From: Alphaproteobacteria bacterium
GTDB taxonomy: Bacteria > Pseudomonadota > Alphaproteobacteria > Elsterales > Elsteraceae
Direction of reading: 5' to 3'
Assembly (NCBI GenBank): GCA_013298565.1
Contig: JAAFIC010000012.1
Coordinates: forward strand, 1-54,940
Length of the DNA stretch: 54,940 nucleotides
A program made the translations under genes and the position numbers. Shown here one piece after another: positions 26,464 through 35,055 of this stretch (the first letter of the stretch is position 1; each line of letters starts with the position of its first letter). The notes beneath the pieces were generated by a model that saw only the letters and a list, made by a program, of their open reading frames with translations, was not told where the DNA came from and searched no databases.

Positions 26464-28197
26464 ATGGGCCGGTTTTTGGTAGGCTGTTTGAGCATTCTGG
26501 GTGTTCTGTTTCTGCTGCTCGCGGGCGGTATCGGTTATCTCGCCTGGCGCGGGTTTAGCAGTTTCCAGGAGGCGAGCGCGCCTGAGTTACCCAGCCATTT
26601 GCTGCTGACCCTCTCGATTGAGGGACAGCCGCCCGCCAGCAGCAGCAACAGCCCCTTCAAAGCCTTCACTGGCGATGGCCTGTCGTTGCGCGATATCGTC
26701 AGCCGCATTGATGGCGCAGCGAAAGATGGGCGCGTGCAGGGGTTGTTCGTCGATTTCTCCAACGCCCAACTCTCCCCTGCCGCCGCTCAAGATATTGCCG
26801 CTGCCGTGCAGCGCTTCAAAGCCAAGCGCAAACCCACCTATGCTTTTGCCGATACGATGGGCGAAGCGGGCGGTGCTACCTTCACCTATGCCCTTGCCGC
26901 TCAGTTCGACCGTGTGTGGCTACAACCCGCCGGAGCCTTGGGCATCGACGGGTTAGCGCTGGAACGCCCCTACCTTGCGGACGCGCTGAAGAGTATTGGC
27001 GTCGCCCCCCGTCTCGATCAACGCCACGAGTTCAAGGGCGGGATTGATATGTTTACGGAGATGGGCCTATCGCCCGCGCTACGCGGCTCCTTACAAAAAC
27101 TCACCGACGATCTGCTAACCCAAGCCATCGAGATGATCGCCAAGGGCCGCAATATCTCCGCCGATGACGCCAAAGCTGCTATTGATACCGCGCCGATTGC
27201 GGCGCAAGACGCCGTAACGCAAAGCCTGATCGACCAGATGGGCTATCGCAGCGATGCCCTGCGCGCGCTGAAAGATACTAGCCGCACTCAAGCCACCGTT
27301 TCCCTTGCTGATTATCGCGCACCCGACACGCTACCGAATGCCGCCCTGCACGTCGCTGTGATCGAAGCGGCGGGGCCGGTCGCGCGCGGCGGCGAAGGGG
27401 ATGATCCTTTTGCCGAAGACGGCAGCTTTGCCGCAGGCCGCGTCGTGGCCGCGTTCACCGCCGCTGTGCAAGACCCGACGGTGAAAGGCATACTCTTCCG
27501 CATCGATTCGCCCGGCGGCTCCTATGTGGCGTCCGACACTATTTGGCAGGCCGTACGCACCGCGCAAGATGCCGGGAAGCCCGTCGTTGCCGTAATGGGT
27601 ACCTATGCGGCTTCCGGCGGTTATTTCGTCGCGGCCCCCGCCGATAAGATCGTGGCGCAGCCCGGCACCCTCACTGGCTCTATCGGCGTCTATAGCGGTA
27701 AATTCGTGCTGACGGGCCTTTGGGATAAGCTCGGCATTCGTTGGGAGCGGGTCGGCAGCGGTGCCTCGGCAGGCCAAAATAGCCTCAACCGCGACTTCAC
27801 GCCGGCGGAATGGGCGCGGTTCCAGGAAAACCTGGACCGCATCTATGCCGATTTCACTCAGCGCGTCGCTGCAGGCCGTAAAATTCCGATGGAGAAGATG
27901 GACGCGCTCGCCCGTGGTCGCATCTGGAGCGGCGCTTCGGCCAAGGAAGCCGGGTTGGTGGACCGTCTTGGCGGCATGACCGAGGCCACCGAGGAAATGC
28001 GCGCCCTGCTGCGCCAACCCGTCGATACCCCGCTCCGCCTCATCAATTACCCAGCCCCGCAGAATAGCTTCGATAAGGCGCTGAAATTTGTCTCGAAACT
28101 AGAACAAACCGCCACGCGGATCGAGGGCGTGCGGACGAAAGTGGAGCCGTTGCTGAATGGCGAGAGCCTGTATATGCCGCTCGACGTGAACCGCTGA
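26464..28197 (+). CDS. sppA: Signal peptide peptidase SppA, long (67K) type
   Basis: This protein has 577 residues from ATG 26464, preferred over 26395 because AGGGAGAG precedes it and the N-terminus then begins with the membrane anchor (FLVGCLSILGVLFLLLAGGIGYLAW). Two homologous ClpP-like domains follow. The catalytic Lys is seen in EFKGGIDMFTEMGLSP (near 190) and the nucleophile Ser in YAASGGYFVAAPADKIVAQP (near 390), as in E. coli SppA. It cleaves remnant signal peptides in the inner membrane. Confidence 0.94.
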   Translation: MGRFLVGCLSILGVLFLLLAGGIGYLAWRGFSSFQEASAPELPSHLLLTLSIEGQPPASSSNSPFKAFTGDGLSLRDIVSRIDGAAKDGRVQGLFVDFSNAQLSPAAAQDIAAAVQRFKAKRKPTYAFADTMGEAGGATFTYALAAQFDRVWLQPAGALGIDGLALERPYLADALKSIGVAPRLDQRHEFKGGIDMFTEMGLSPALRGSLQKLTDDLLTQAIEMIAKGRNISADDAKAAIDTAPIAAQDAVTQSLIDQMGYRSDALRALKDTSRTQATVSLADYRAPDTLPNAALHVAVIEAAGPVARGGEGDDPFAEDGSFAAGRVVAAFTAAVQDPTVKGILFRIDSPGGSYVASDTIWQAVRTAQDAGKPVVAVMGTYAASGGYFVAAPADKIVAQPGTLTGSIGVYSGKFVLTGLWDKLGIRWERVGSGASAGQNSLNRDFTPAEWARFQENLDRIYADFTQRVAAGRKIPMEKMDALARGRIWSGASAKEAGLVDRLGGMTEATEEMRALLRQPVDTPLRLINYPAPQNSFDKALKFVSKLEQTATRIEGVRTKVEPLLNGESLYMPLDVNR

Positions 28198-28393
28198 GGT
28201 GAAGGCAAATCGCGTGCGGCGGGACTGACCCGTGACAAGCCTGTGCTTGACACACAGTTAGCGCGGTTGACGGGTGCCTAAGAGACCGAAAACCGCCCCC
28301 CCTCACGAGGCGCCGCAAGAGACAGGTAAGCGCAAACACCGACTTCTGTCGAAAGGCGAGATAGCTCGCGCGACAAACAAAACAGAAGACCGA

Positions 28394-28422
28394 TTGTCAA
28401 AGAGCTTCCTGCTTATTAATAT
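28394..28422 (+). promoter_or_regulatory. Candidate promoter of the GntR-type regulator gene
   Basis: TTGTCA (28394-28399) and TAATAT (28417-28422) are separated by exactly 17 bases. The -10 element lies inside the operator-like palindrome at 28415-28429, which fits autorepression. If the transcript begins near 28430, the ATG at 28436 would have almost no leader; a GTG at 28451 is the alternative start. Confidence 0.45.
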
Positions 28423-28429
28423 GATAAAC
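28415..28429. promoter_or_regulatory. Candidate operator 1 of the DgoR-like regulator
   Basis: ATTAAT-ATG-ATAAAC. The right half is identical to the perfect palindrome at 30364-30378; the two share ATATGATAAAC (11 bases). It is located between the regulator's -10 region and its ATG, suggesting autoregulation. Confidence 0.5.
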
Positions 28430-28435
28430 ATATAA

Positions 28436-29257
28436 ATGTACGGACGGGCTGTGGCTACACTCATCAATTCCACTTTCGGAAGCCGGAAAGCCGATGCGCT
28501 GGCGGGCGTCATTGAAGTACGCGGGATCCTCGGTGCTGCTGTGACGGAGCTTGGTACGCGCATTGTGGGCAGTGCATGGGCACCCGGCGAGGCAATTCCG
28601 ACGGAAGCTGACCTCTGCGACGAAATGGGGGTTGGCCGCTCGGTCATCCGCGAGGCCTTTCGTATCATCGGTGCCAAGGGCCTAATTAGAAGCCGCACGT
28701 CTGACGGTACCCGCGTTTTGCCGCGCAGCGAGTGGCGATTGCTGGACCCCGATGTCATGGACTGGCGGATCAAGGCGGGCGACACCGTGGCGTTGTTGCA
28801 CGACCTGCTCAAGGTACGGCTGGTGCTGGAGCCTGGCGTCGTACACACGGCGACCATCGTGGCGACGGAGGATGCGCGCGCGCGCATCCGAACGGCATGG
28901 CAAACCATGGAGCACGTCTACCGGACCCCTGACCCCGACTATGCCGAACGTCGCCGCAGGTTCATTTCAGCCGATCTGGAGTTTCACCGCGCCTTTCTCG
29001 CGGCTGTTGACTCCGACCTGCTATCGCAACTTTTTGCCGTGATTGAGGCAGCACTGGGCCTTTTGCTCGACGTTCAAATGGCGGCACGCGGCTACACCAC
29101 TCACATGATCGGGATGGAGGAGAGCCAGGAACTGCACGCCGCAGTCTTTGCCGAATTTGAACGAAGGGACGCCGAGGCCGCTCAATCGGCGATGCGGCGC
29201 CTGATCGGACGTGCCATACGCGACGCACATGATGGTTTCGAGCAACGAACACTCTAG
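28436..29257 (+). CDS. GntR/FadR-family regulator, DgoR-like
   Basis: This 273-residue protein has a winged helix (PGEAIPTEADLCDEMGVGRSVIREAFRI, about 50-77) and a C-terminal FCD effector domain (DLEFHRAFLAAVDSDLL, metal-binding Asp/His). The segment PRSEWRLLDPDVMDWRI between them matches DgoR, the repressor of D-galactonate genes. The context of a galactonate dehydratase and a sugar importer supports control by a sugar acid. The promoter carries an operator-like site found again before the importer operon. The stop codon TAG (29255-29257) is the first bases of the repeat copy 2. The start is ATG 28436 or GTG 28451. Confidence 0.85.
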   Translation: MYGRAVATLINSTFGSRKADALAGVIEVRGILGAAVTELGTRIVGSAWAPGEAIPTEADLCDEMGVGRSVIREAFRIIGAKGLIRSRTSDGTRVLPRSEWRLLDPDVMDWRIKAGDTVALLHDLLKVRLVLEPGVVHTATIVATEDARARIRTAWQTMEHVYRTPDPDYAERRRRFISADLEFHRAFLAAVDSDLLSQLFAVIEAALGLLLDVQMAARGYTTHMIGMEESQELHAAVFAEFERRDAEAAQSAMRRLIGRAIRDAHDGFEQRTL

Positions 29258-29451
29258 AGCGTCTTGCGTAAAGGTTGACGCAAGACGCTCTCGCTTTCTT
29301 TTAGCCCTCGCCGCCCGGTGCGTTTGACGCGCCAAGCGCATCGCCGGGCGCATCCGCGCCCTTGGCCGCCGCCTCACCCGACACGCTTGGCGTGTCAAAC
29401 ACGCCTGAGGCGGCTTTTAGAGCCGTGCCAGAGTTAAGGCGCGCGGCTCTA
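29255..29451. repeat. Mosaic intergenic hairpin repeat, copy 2 (197 bp)
   Basis: TAGAGC...GCTCTA with a perfect 14-bp hairpin at its left end (AGAGCGTCTTGCGT/ACGCAAGACGCTCT) and a nested structure in the centre: GCCGCCTCA...TGAGGCGGC-TTTT enclosing GACACGC-ttg-GCGTGTC. The right end is another AGAGCC...GGCTCT hairpin. It gives the stop codon of the regulator gene. Confidence 0.9.
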
Positions 29452-29558
29452 GAGATTTTTTAGGTCGATCCTGATGGCGGTGTCTGCCACCATCAATGCA
29501 GCCAGGCCGGGCAGAGAGAACGGGCGCGAGCGGGGTACCCCTTTTTCAAATCGCCCCC

Positions 29559-30335
29559 CTACTCATACATCCGAATGCTGACGCCACCGTCGATCACGAT
29601 GTTTTCACCAATCATGAACCTCGCTTCGTTCGAGGCAAGCAAGGCCGCCACCGCCGCCACTTCGTCGGGGCGGCACAAGCGCCCCGGTGGCTGTTTCGCT
29701 TCTGTCGCAGCTCGAGCGGCCACCGGGTCTGGATGTCGATTGAAATCATCCTGAGCAATCTGCGTATCGGTATAGCCCGGCGAAATCGCATTCACAGCAA
29801 TACCACGATCCGCATATTCTAGCCCCAACGATCGCGTTAGCCCCAGCAAAGCGTGCTTTGCCACTGGATAGGGAAATGTGTGCTTGATGACCGTGAAGGC
29901 GTGGTTCGATATGATGTTGATAATAGCACCATCGCGGCGTGCTAGCATATCGGGTAGGACGGCTTTGGCGCAGTTCCACGCCCCTTCCAGATCGACCGAC
30001 AGGCAGCGTCGCCAATCCTCCGGGGTCATCTCCAGCGGTTCGCGGAAGACCGCGATGCCGGCATTATTAACCAACACGTCGGCAGACCCCAACTGCGCTT
30101 TTGCTGCCTGAACCATAGTCCGCACCGACTGAGCGTCGGCGACATCGCACTCTACAGCAATCACGCGCGCGCCGGTTTGCCGAGAGATGGCTTCGGCGGT
30201 TGCGTTTCCTCGGGTCTCATTAATATCGGCAATCATGACCGACGCGCCTTCATGGGCAAATCGAGCCACGATAGCAGCACCGATGCCTTGGCCGCCGCCC
30301 GTTACGATGGCAACTCTGCCGCTCAATCTCCTCAC
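29559..30335 (-). CDS. SDR-family sugar dehydrogenase (galactose/arabinose 1-dehydrogenase candidate)
   Basis: This 258-residue classical short-chain dehydrogenase has the NAD(P) motif TGGGQGIG (about 12-19), NNAGIAV, and the catalytic Tyr-x3-Lys in YPVAKHALLGLTRS with a Ser upstream in IISNHAF. It shares features with SDR D-galactose/L-arabinose 1-dehydrogenases that oxidise aldoses to lactones, an inference supported by the adjacent importer and galactonate dehydratase. It is divergent from the importer operon; the shared 87-base intergenic region holds two operator-like sites, so both directions may be controlled together. Confidence 0.78.
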   Translation of the reverse strand: MRRLSGRVAIVTGGGQGIGAAIVARFAHEGASVMIADINETRGNATAEAISRQTGARVIAVECDVADAQSVRTMVQAAKAQLGSADVLVNNAGIAVFREPLEMTPEDWRRCLSVDLEGAWNCAKAVLPDMLARRDGAIINIISNHAFTVIKHTFPYPVAKHALLGLTRSLGLEYADRGIAVNAISPGYTDTQIAQDDFNRHPDPVAARAATEAKQPPGRLCRPDEVAAVAALLASNEARFMIGENIVIDGGVSIRMYE

Positions 30336-30363
30336 TTTTTCCTCCCTCTTTCATCAAATTTGT

Positions 30364-30378
30364 GTTTATATGATAAAC
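30364..30378. promoter_or_regulatory. Candidate operator 2 (perfect palindrome GTTTAT-ATG-ATAAAC)
   Basis: A perfect inverted repeat with a 3-base centre, between the divergent dehydrogenase and importer genes. It shares 11 bases with the site before the GntR-family gene (28415-28429), pointing to that regulator. Confidence 0.6.
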
Positions 30379-30379
30379 G

Positions 30380-30394
30380 GTTTAAGTGATAAAA
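30380..30394. promoter_or_regulatory. Candidate operator 3 (GTTTAA-GTG-ATAAAA)
   Basis: Matches the perfect palindrome at 30364-30378 at 12 of 15 positions and lies 16 bases downstream, so the two would be on nearly the same face of the helix. It lies 29 bases before the ATG of the binding-protein gene. Confidence 0.45.
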
Positions 30395-30422
30395 CCATAA
30401 AAAATCTACCGGGGAGGATACG

Positions 30423-31391
30423 ATGAACTTTAGGAATACGCTTACGGCGTCTGTCATGGTTGCCGCCAGTTTGGCATCTGGCACAGCGTTCGCCCAAGAC
30501 AAGTTGCTGGTCGCCATCTATAAGAGCGGCACGCAGCAATACTTCATCGACCAGGCCGCCGGTTTTACCAAAGCGGCCAAAGAGCTGGGCTACAAGGCTC
30601 AAATCATCAACGTCGAGCTAGATTCAAACCTTGCCATCAGCGCCGTCTCAGACGCTATCGCCGCCGGTGCTAAGGCTATGGCCATCACTGCACCCGATCA
30701 AGCCATCGGGCCGGCCGTTGCAAAAGCCGCTGCCGCTGCGCGCATTCCACTGATTGCCACTGATGACCCCCTGAAAGATGGTACGGGCGCGGATGTGCCC
30801 TTCGCGGGTTTTGACGGCGTGGCTATGGGAACCAAGGTTGGCAATAAGGCGGGCGAACTGCTGGCAGCAGCGGGTTGGCTGAACGATCCCGGTCTTGGGG
30901 TCTTACTGGTTACTGTTCCTACGGTTTCGGTCTGTAACGACCGCACCAATGCCCAAAAGGCACGGATGATCGCGTCTGGTGTGAAGGAAAAAAACTTCAT
31001 TACCGTCGCGTATGATGGCACAACGGATGTGTCGCTCAGCGCCTCGGGTCCGGTGATTACGGCCCATCCAGGGGTCACTAAATGGGTTGTGACATCCTGC
31101 AACGACGAAGGTGTGCTGGGTGCAACCAACGCCCTTAAGAACGCAGGCATTTCGGCAGCCGACGTGATTGCGGTTGGTCTGGGTGCCTATGAGGCTTGCC
31201 GTCCTTGGAAAGCAGGGCTTAGAACTGGCTTCAAAGCGGCGCTGTATATTTCAGGGGTCGATGTGGGCGATGCCGCAGCGCGCGCGCTGGTCAATGCGCT
31301 CGAAAACGGTAAGCCACTGCCTGCCAAGACCGTGGCGAATACCACGATCGTGGATCCGGTGACCTACAAAGACATCATGCCCTGCCCGTGA
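30423..31391 (+). CDS. Periplasmic sugar-binding protein of an ABC importer (AraF-like)
   Basis: This 322-residue protein has a Sec signal peptide (TASVMVAASLASGTAFA, cleavage before QDKLL) and a type I periplasmic-binding fold. The order of conserved parts (VDSAI-type helix, ITAPDQAIGPAV, IPLIATDD, HPGVTKWVVTSCNDEGVLG, GISAADVIAVGLG) parallels the L-arabinose/galactose-binding protein AraF. It delivers the sugar to the importer encoded by the next two genes. A GGGGAGG site precedes the ATG. The sugar is probably L-arabinose or D-galactose, which share binding proteins and downstream chemistry; this is inference. Confidence 0.85.
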   Translation: MNFRNTLTASVMVAASLASGTAFAQDKLLVAIYKSGTQQYFIDQAAGFTKAAKELGYKAQIINVELDSNLAISAVSDAIAAGAKAMAITAPDQAIGPAVAKAAAAARIPLIATDDPLKDGTGADVPFAGFDGVAMGTKVGNKAGELLAAAGWLNDPGLGVLLVTVPTVSVCNDRTNAQKARMIASGVKEKNFITVAYDGTTDVSLSASGPVITAHPGVTKWVVTSCNDEGVLGATNALKNAGISAADVIAVGLGAYEACRPWKAGLRTGFKAALYISGVDVGDAAARALVNALENGKPLPAKTVANTTIVDPVTYKDIMPCP

Positions 31392-31448
31392 CCTACCCCT
31401 GAGTTGGCGGGCCTACGGCACAGGCTCGCCACCTTCTTTGGAAATCCG

Positions 31449-32951
31449 ATGAAGAATACAATCCTCGACATCAAAAGCGTGGGTAAATCCTTTCCTGGCG
31501 TGCGGGCGCTTCAGAATTTGTCGATGGCGGTCGCACGTGGCGAAGTGGTGGCCTTTGTGGGCGAGAACGGTGCCGGCAAATCGACCCTCCTTAAAATATT
31601 GTCAGGTGACTACCAGCTCGATCAGGGTCAAATTCTTCTGGACGGGGCCGATGTCTTGCACGCCTCGCCGTTGGCGGCCCGCAACGCCGGGTTCCGCCTA
31701 GTGCGCCAAGAACCGGAAATCGTTCCCGATATCTCCGTGGCCGAAAACATTTTTGTCGGCGAATATCCCAGCCGCAGTTTCGGTCGGGTGGACGTCAACG
31801 CGATGCGCGCCGAAGTGATCGCCCTGCTGCAACGCTATGGCTTTTCGGACCTGATCGACATTTCCGCGACAGGGCGAAGCCTGTCCCCCGCGCAGATGCA
31901 CGTGGTCGAAATCATGCGGGCGTTGAAGCCTGGCGTGAAGGTCGTGGCTTTCGACGAGCCGACATCATCGCTGACCTCGGACGAGGTGGCGCGCTTGTTC
32001 GATCTTATCCGCAAGCTCAAAGCCGAAGGTCTCGGGATCATCTATGTCTCCCACCGCCTGCAAGAGGTTATGGCGATCTCGGACCGAGTGATCGTGCTGA
32101 AAGACGGCCAGAAAACTGGTGACCTTACCACCGCCGACACGACCGAAGACGCGATTGTGCGCCTAATGGTCGGGCGAGAGATGATCTACGGCTTTAAGCG
32201 GGAGGCAACGACGCGCGACGACGTGGTTCTGGAAGTCGAAGGCTTATCCAGCCCCTGGCATCGTGACATCTCGTTCAATATCCGCGCAGGCGAGATCCTC
32301 GGCTTTGCCGGGCTGGTTGGAGCGGGCCGCACGGAACTGGCTAAGGTGATCTTTGGCGAATATCGCCGTTTCGGGGGCAAGATAGCGTTATTTGGACAGG
32401 AGCGCGACATCCGCTCCCCGGCAGAAGCAATCCGCGCCGATATCGGTTTTGCCCCGGAAAACCGCAAGGCCGAGGGGCTGATTCTCGGCCGGTCGGTAAT
32501 CGACAACGCCGCCATGGCTGTCTATACGCGATTGGCGCGCTGGGGCATGTTGCGGATAGGACAGATGGTTGACGCTGTTGGCCCGGTTATTCGCCAGTTA
32601 GAGGTCAAGACTCCGTCGCTATGGCAAGAGGTAGGAAAGCTCTCGGGCGGCAACCAGCAAAAAGTAGTGCTGGCGCGCTGGTTAGTTGCAGGGCCGCGAT
32701 TGCTGATTTTGGACGAACCGACCCGCGCGGTCGATGTGGGGGCCAAAGCCGAAATCTACCGTCTCATAGACCGTTTGGCCAAGGACGGTATGGCAATCAT
32801 GCTGATCTCGTCGGAAATGCCCGAGCTGCTGGCCTTATCCGACCGCATCGTAGTGATGCACGGCGGGCGACTTTCTCACCCGATTGAAAAACAAGATGCC
32901 ACAGAAGAGGCCATCGTCGCCTTGGCCATTGGCACCGGAGCGGCAGCATGA
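31449..32951 (+). CDS. Sugar ABC importer ATPase with two nucleotide-binding domains (AraG/MglA-like)
   Basis: This protein has 500 residues from ATG 31449; a TTG 45 bases upstream is less likely. The first domain has Walker A GENGAGKST (about 39-47) and Walker B VVAFDEPTSSL. The second has the degenerate P-loop GLVGAGRTEL, signature LSGGNQQK and Walker B LLILDEPTRAVDVG. This is the layout of AraG, MglA and RbsA. It powers sugar uptake. It overlaps the permease gene by four bases (ATGA). Confidence 0.92.
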   Translation: MKNTILDIKSVGKSFPGVRALQNLSMAVARGEVVAFVGENGAGKSTLLKILSGDYQLDQGQILLDGADVLHASPLAARNAGFRLVRQEPEIVPDISVAENIFVGEYPSRSFGRVDVNAMRAEVIALLQRYGFSDLIDISATGRSLSPAQMHVVEIMRALKPGVKVVAFDEPTSSLTSDEVARLFDLIRKLKAEGLGIIYVSHRLQEVMAISDRVIVLKDGQKTGDLTTADTTEDAIVRLMVGREMIYGFKREATTRDDVVLEVEGLSSPWHRDISFNIRAGEILGFAGLVGAGRTELAKVIFGEYRRFGGKIALFGQERDIRSPAEAIRADIGFAPENRKAEGLILGRSVIDNAAMAVYTRLARWGMLRIGQMVDAVGPVIRQLEVKTPSLWQEVGKLSGGNQQKVVLARWLVAGPRLLILDEPTRAVDVGAKAEIYRLIDRLAKDGMAIMLISSEMPELLALSDRIVVMHGGRLSHPIEKQDATEEAIVALAIGTGAAA

Positions 32952-34000
32952 CCGCTGGAGAATTAAAGATGACGACCCGTTCCCCGGAAAGCCCCATATT
33001 TCGACTGACCCGCTTTATGGGCGCTGAGAATATTTCGCTTATTATCGCGCTGATTCTTCTTGTACTGGCGGTGTCGAGCCAAACCGAATTTCTGTTTTCA
33101 TCGCGCAATCTGTTTAACATCGGTCAGAATATGGCCGTGGTCGGCCTGATCGCCGTCGGCATGACATTGGTAATCGTCTCTAATGGGCTGGATATCTCCG
33201 TAGGGTCGATTGCGGGCTGCGCCTCGGTCGTTTGCGCGTTGATCGTTACGGGATCGGGCAGTGTTCCGGGTGGCCTCGCGGGTGGCCTCGCTGTCGGGGC
33301 CGTGCTGGGTTTGGTTAACGCGCTCATCATCAACTATCTGCGCGTTAATGCGGTGGTGGCAACGCTCGCCACCATGTCCGCCTTTCGCGGTATAGCCTTT
33401 CTGATCGCCCCCGACGGACGGCCCGTGGGCGTGCTCGACCCTACCTTCGCGTTGCTTGGATCGGGCCGATTCTTGCAATTAGGCAGCTTTCCAGGCATTC
33501 CGATTGCGTTCGCGATCTTGATCGGCGTGGCGATTGTCGGCTACTTCGTGATGTCTTCTACTGTGTTCGGTCGCTCTATCTATGCGATGGGCGGCAACCC
33601 TGCCGCAGCGCGCCTTGCAGGGATCAATCTCAACAGGATGCGGCTCTGGATCTATGCCATTTCCGGTGCTTTGTCCGGCCTTGCAGGGGTCATCGTTACA
33701 GCGCGGACATCTTCAGGGCAACCTGCCTCGGGTACCCAAGGGCTGGAGTTAGAGGCGATCACGGCCGTCTTTCTGGGGGGTGCGTTGTTAGCAGGGGGTA
33801 AGGGCACCATCGTTGGGTCGATGCTGGCCGTTTTGCTGCTCGCGGTTTTGTCCAACGGCATGAATTTGCTGGGAATTCCAACTTTTTATCAACTCGTTGC
33901 GAAAGGCTTGTTGCTGGTCCTCGCCGTGGCCATCGGTCAATGGCGGATGGCTTCAGCCGAACGGCACCAGACGAAATTGATGGCCTCGGGAGGACACTAA
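32948..34000 (+). CDS. Sugar ABC importer permease (AraH/RbsC-like)
   Basis: This 350-residue inner-membrane protein has about ten membrane segments. It carries the family signature MTLVIVSNGLDISVGSIAG near 75-95, VNAVVATLATMSAFRG, and the C-terminal GTQGLELEAITAVFLGGALLAGGKGTIVGS. It forms the channel with the AraG-like ATPase. It starts in an ATGA overlap with the ATPase; ATG 32969 also has a GGAG site and cannot be excluded. The epimerase-like gene follows after one base. Confidence 0.9.
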   Translation: MTAGELKMTTRSPESPIFRLTRFMGAENISLIIALILLVLAVSSQTEFLFSSRNLFNIGQNMAVVGLIAVGMTLVIVSNGLDISVGSIAGCASVVCALIVTGSGSVPGGLAGGLAVGAVLGLVNALIINYLRVNAVVATLATMSAFRGIAFLIAPDGRPVGVLDPTFALLGSGRFLQLGSFPGIPIAFAILIGVAIVGYFVMSSTVFGRSIYAMGGNPAAARLAGINLNRMRLWIYAISGALSGLAGVIVTARTSSGQPASGTQGLELEAITAVFLGGALLAGGKGTIVGSMLAVLLLAVLSNGMNLLGIPTFYQLVAKGLLLVLAVAIGQWRMASAERHQTKLMASGGH

Positions 34001-34001
34001 A

Positions 34002-34856
34002 GTGCTGAGCATCGGGAATGATCGCCTTAGCCTTTCGATATCGCCCGACTATGGTGCCAGGGTTTTGTCACTGACGGATCGCAACAGCGGCCGCCAGTGG
34101 CTGGTTACGGGTCCACAGAGTTCCTATCCGGGCGAGGGCACGGCCTATGGTGCCGACGAGGCTGTCGGTTGGGACGAGTGTTTCCCGACCGTCCTTTCCT
34201 GCGATCATCCCGCCTGGGGGGGGCGGTTGCGCGATCACGGCGTGCTTTGGGGGCGTCACTGGAGCGTCGATCTGATAGCCCCGGAGTGCGTTGAAACACG
34301 GTTCGAGACCTCCCTGTTCCGCTTCACACGGCGGCTAACAGTAGCAGGTGCAGCTGCGGTGGCGAACTACCGCGTGAGCAATCTTGGTCCACGGCAACTG
34401 CCCTATCTCTGGAGCCAGCATTGCCTACTGGCCACCAGCCGGGGCGACCGGATCTTCTTGGCCGGACATGAAAGGCTGCGTATCGGGGAGGATCCGTTCG
34501 TCTGGCCCACCTATCAGGGCCGCGATTTGAGCATCGTTGGGCCGCCGGATGAGGGCGTTGCCCTGAAAGCCTATTCCGAAACGCCGCGCCGCGCATCAGC
34601 GACCATCGTAGGACCCAATGGCGGCATCACTCTTGATTGGGACGATGTGCCAGCCTTCGGACTATGGCTCTGCTATGGCGGCTGGCCCAAGGGAAATCCG
34701 GTGAATCAGGTTGCGCTGGAGCCAACCACGGCCGCCGTCGATAACCTTGCCGATGCTGACACCCTTGGACAGGCCCGGATGCTTGGCCTGAACGAGATGC
34801 ACAGTTGGTCAGTCCGAATGACCCTGACCGACCGGGACGACAGGATACGGCGTTGA
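34002..34856 (+). CDS. Aldose 1-epimerase/galactose-mutarotase-like protein
   Basis: This 284-residue protein is a beta-sandwich of the galactose mutarotase superfamily: an N-terminal SPDYGARVLSLTDRNSGRQW, a DECFPTV segment, RDHGVLWGRHW with the conserved His, and YLWSQHCLLA. It probably interconverts sugar anomers so the dehydrogenase sees its preferred form. The start is GTG 34002, one base after the permease stop, so it is coupled. A short ORF and the dehydratase follow. Confidence 0.78.
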   Translation: MLSIGNDRLSLSISPDYGARVLSLTDRNSGRQWLVTGPQSSYPGEGTAYGADEAVGWDECFPTVLSCDHPAWGGRLRDHGVLWGRHWSVDLIAPECVETRFETSLFRFTRRLTVAGAAAVANYRVSNLGPRQLPYLWSQHCLLATSRGDRIFLAGHERLRIGEDPFVWPTYQGRDLSIVGPPDEGVALKAYSETPRRASATIVGPNGGITLDWDDVPAFGLWLCYGGWPKGNPVNQVALEPTTAAVDNLADADTLGQARMLGLNEMHSWSVRMTLTDRDDRIRR

Positions 34857-34916
34857 GCAAAAAGCATGGACCCGTGGTCAGGGGGCGCTGAAGCAGTGTT
34901 GGAAGGAGCAATCAAG

Positions 34917-35054
34917 ATGAGCGAGACCAATCAGACAAAGGCACCGCTGTGCGCCCGGCCCGTGGCGACAAAGGGTACCTGGACCGACGGGCCGACCAAT
35001 ATGCAGATCACAGACCTCGCGGCCAGTGGCCCCGTGGTGGAGGCCCAAGGCTGA
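34917..35054 (+). CDS. 45-residue ORF with strong ribosome-binding site, unknown
   Basis: MSETNQTKAPLCARPVATKG... runs 45 residues and stops one base before the galactonate dehydratase start. GGAAGGAG (34901-34908) is eight bases before the ATG, the best Shine-Dalgarno site in the operon. It has no signal peptide or membrane segment; I recognise no family. It may be a leader that couples translation to the dehydratase, or a remnant of a lost gene. Confidence 0.5.
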   Translation: MSETNQTKAPLCARPVATKGTWTDGPTNMQITDLAASGPVVEAQG

Positions 35055-35055
35055 C

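Noticed and set aside
29021-29398. Minus-strand ORF beginning MTRQACRVRRRPRARMRP (related frames near 7148-7471 and 37208-37399)
   Set aside because: The similarity between these frames comes from the dispersed repeat, not from protein conservation; they are spurious ORFs.
29500-29550. Intrinsic terminator at GGGGTACCCC followed by TTTTT
   Set aside because: The loop would have only two bases, so a stable hairpin is unlikely.
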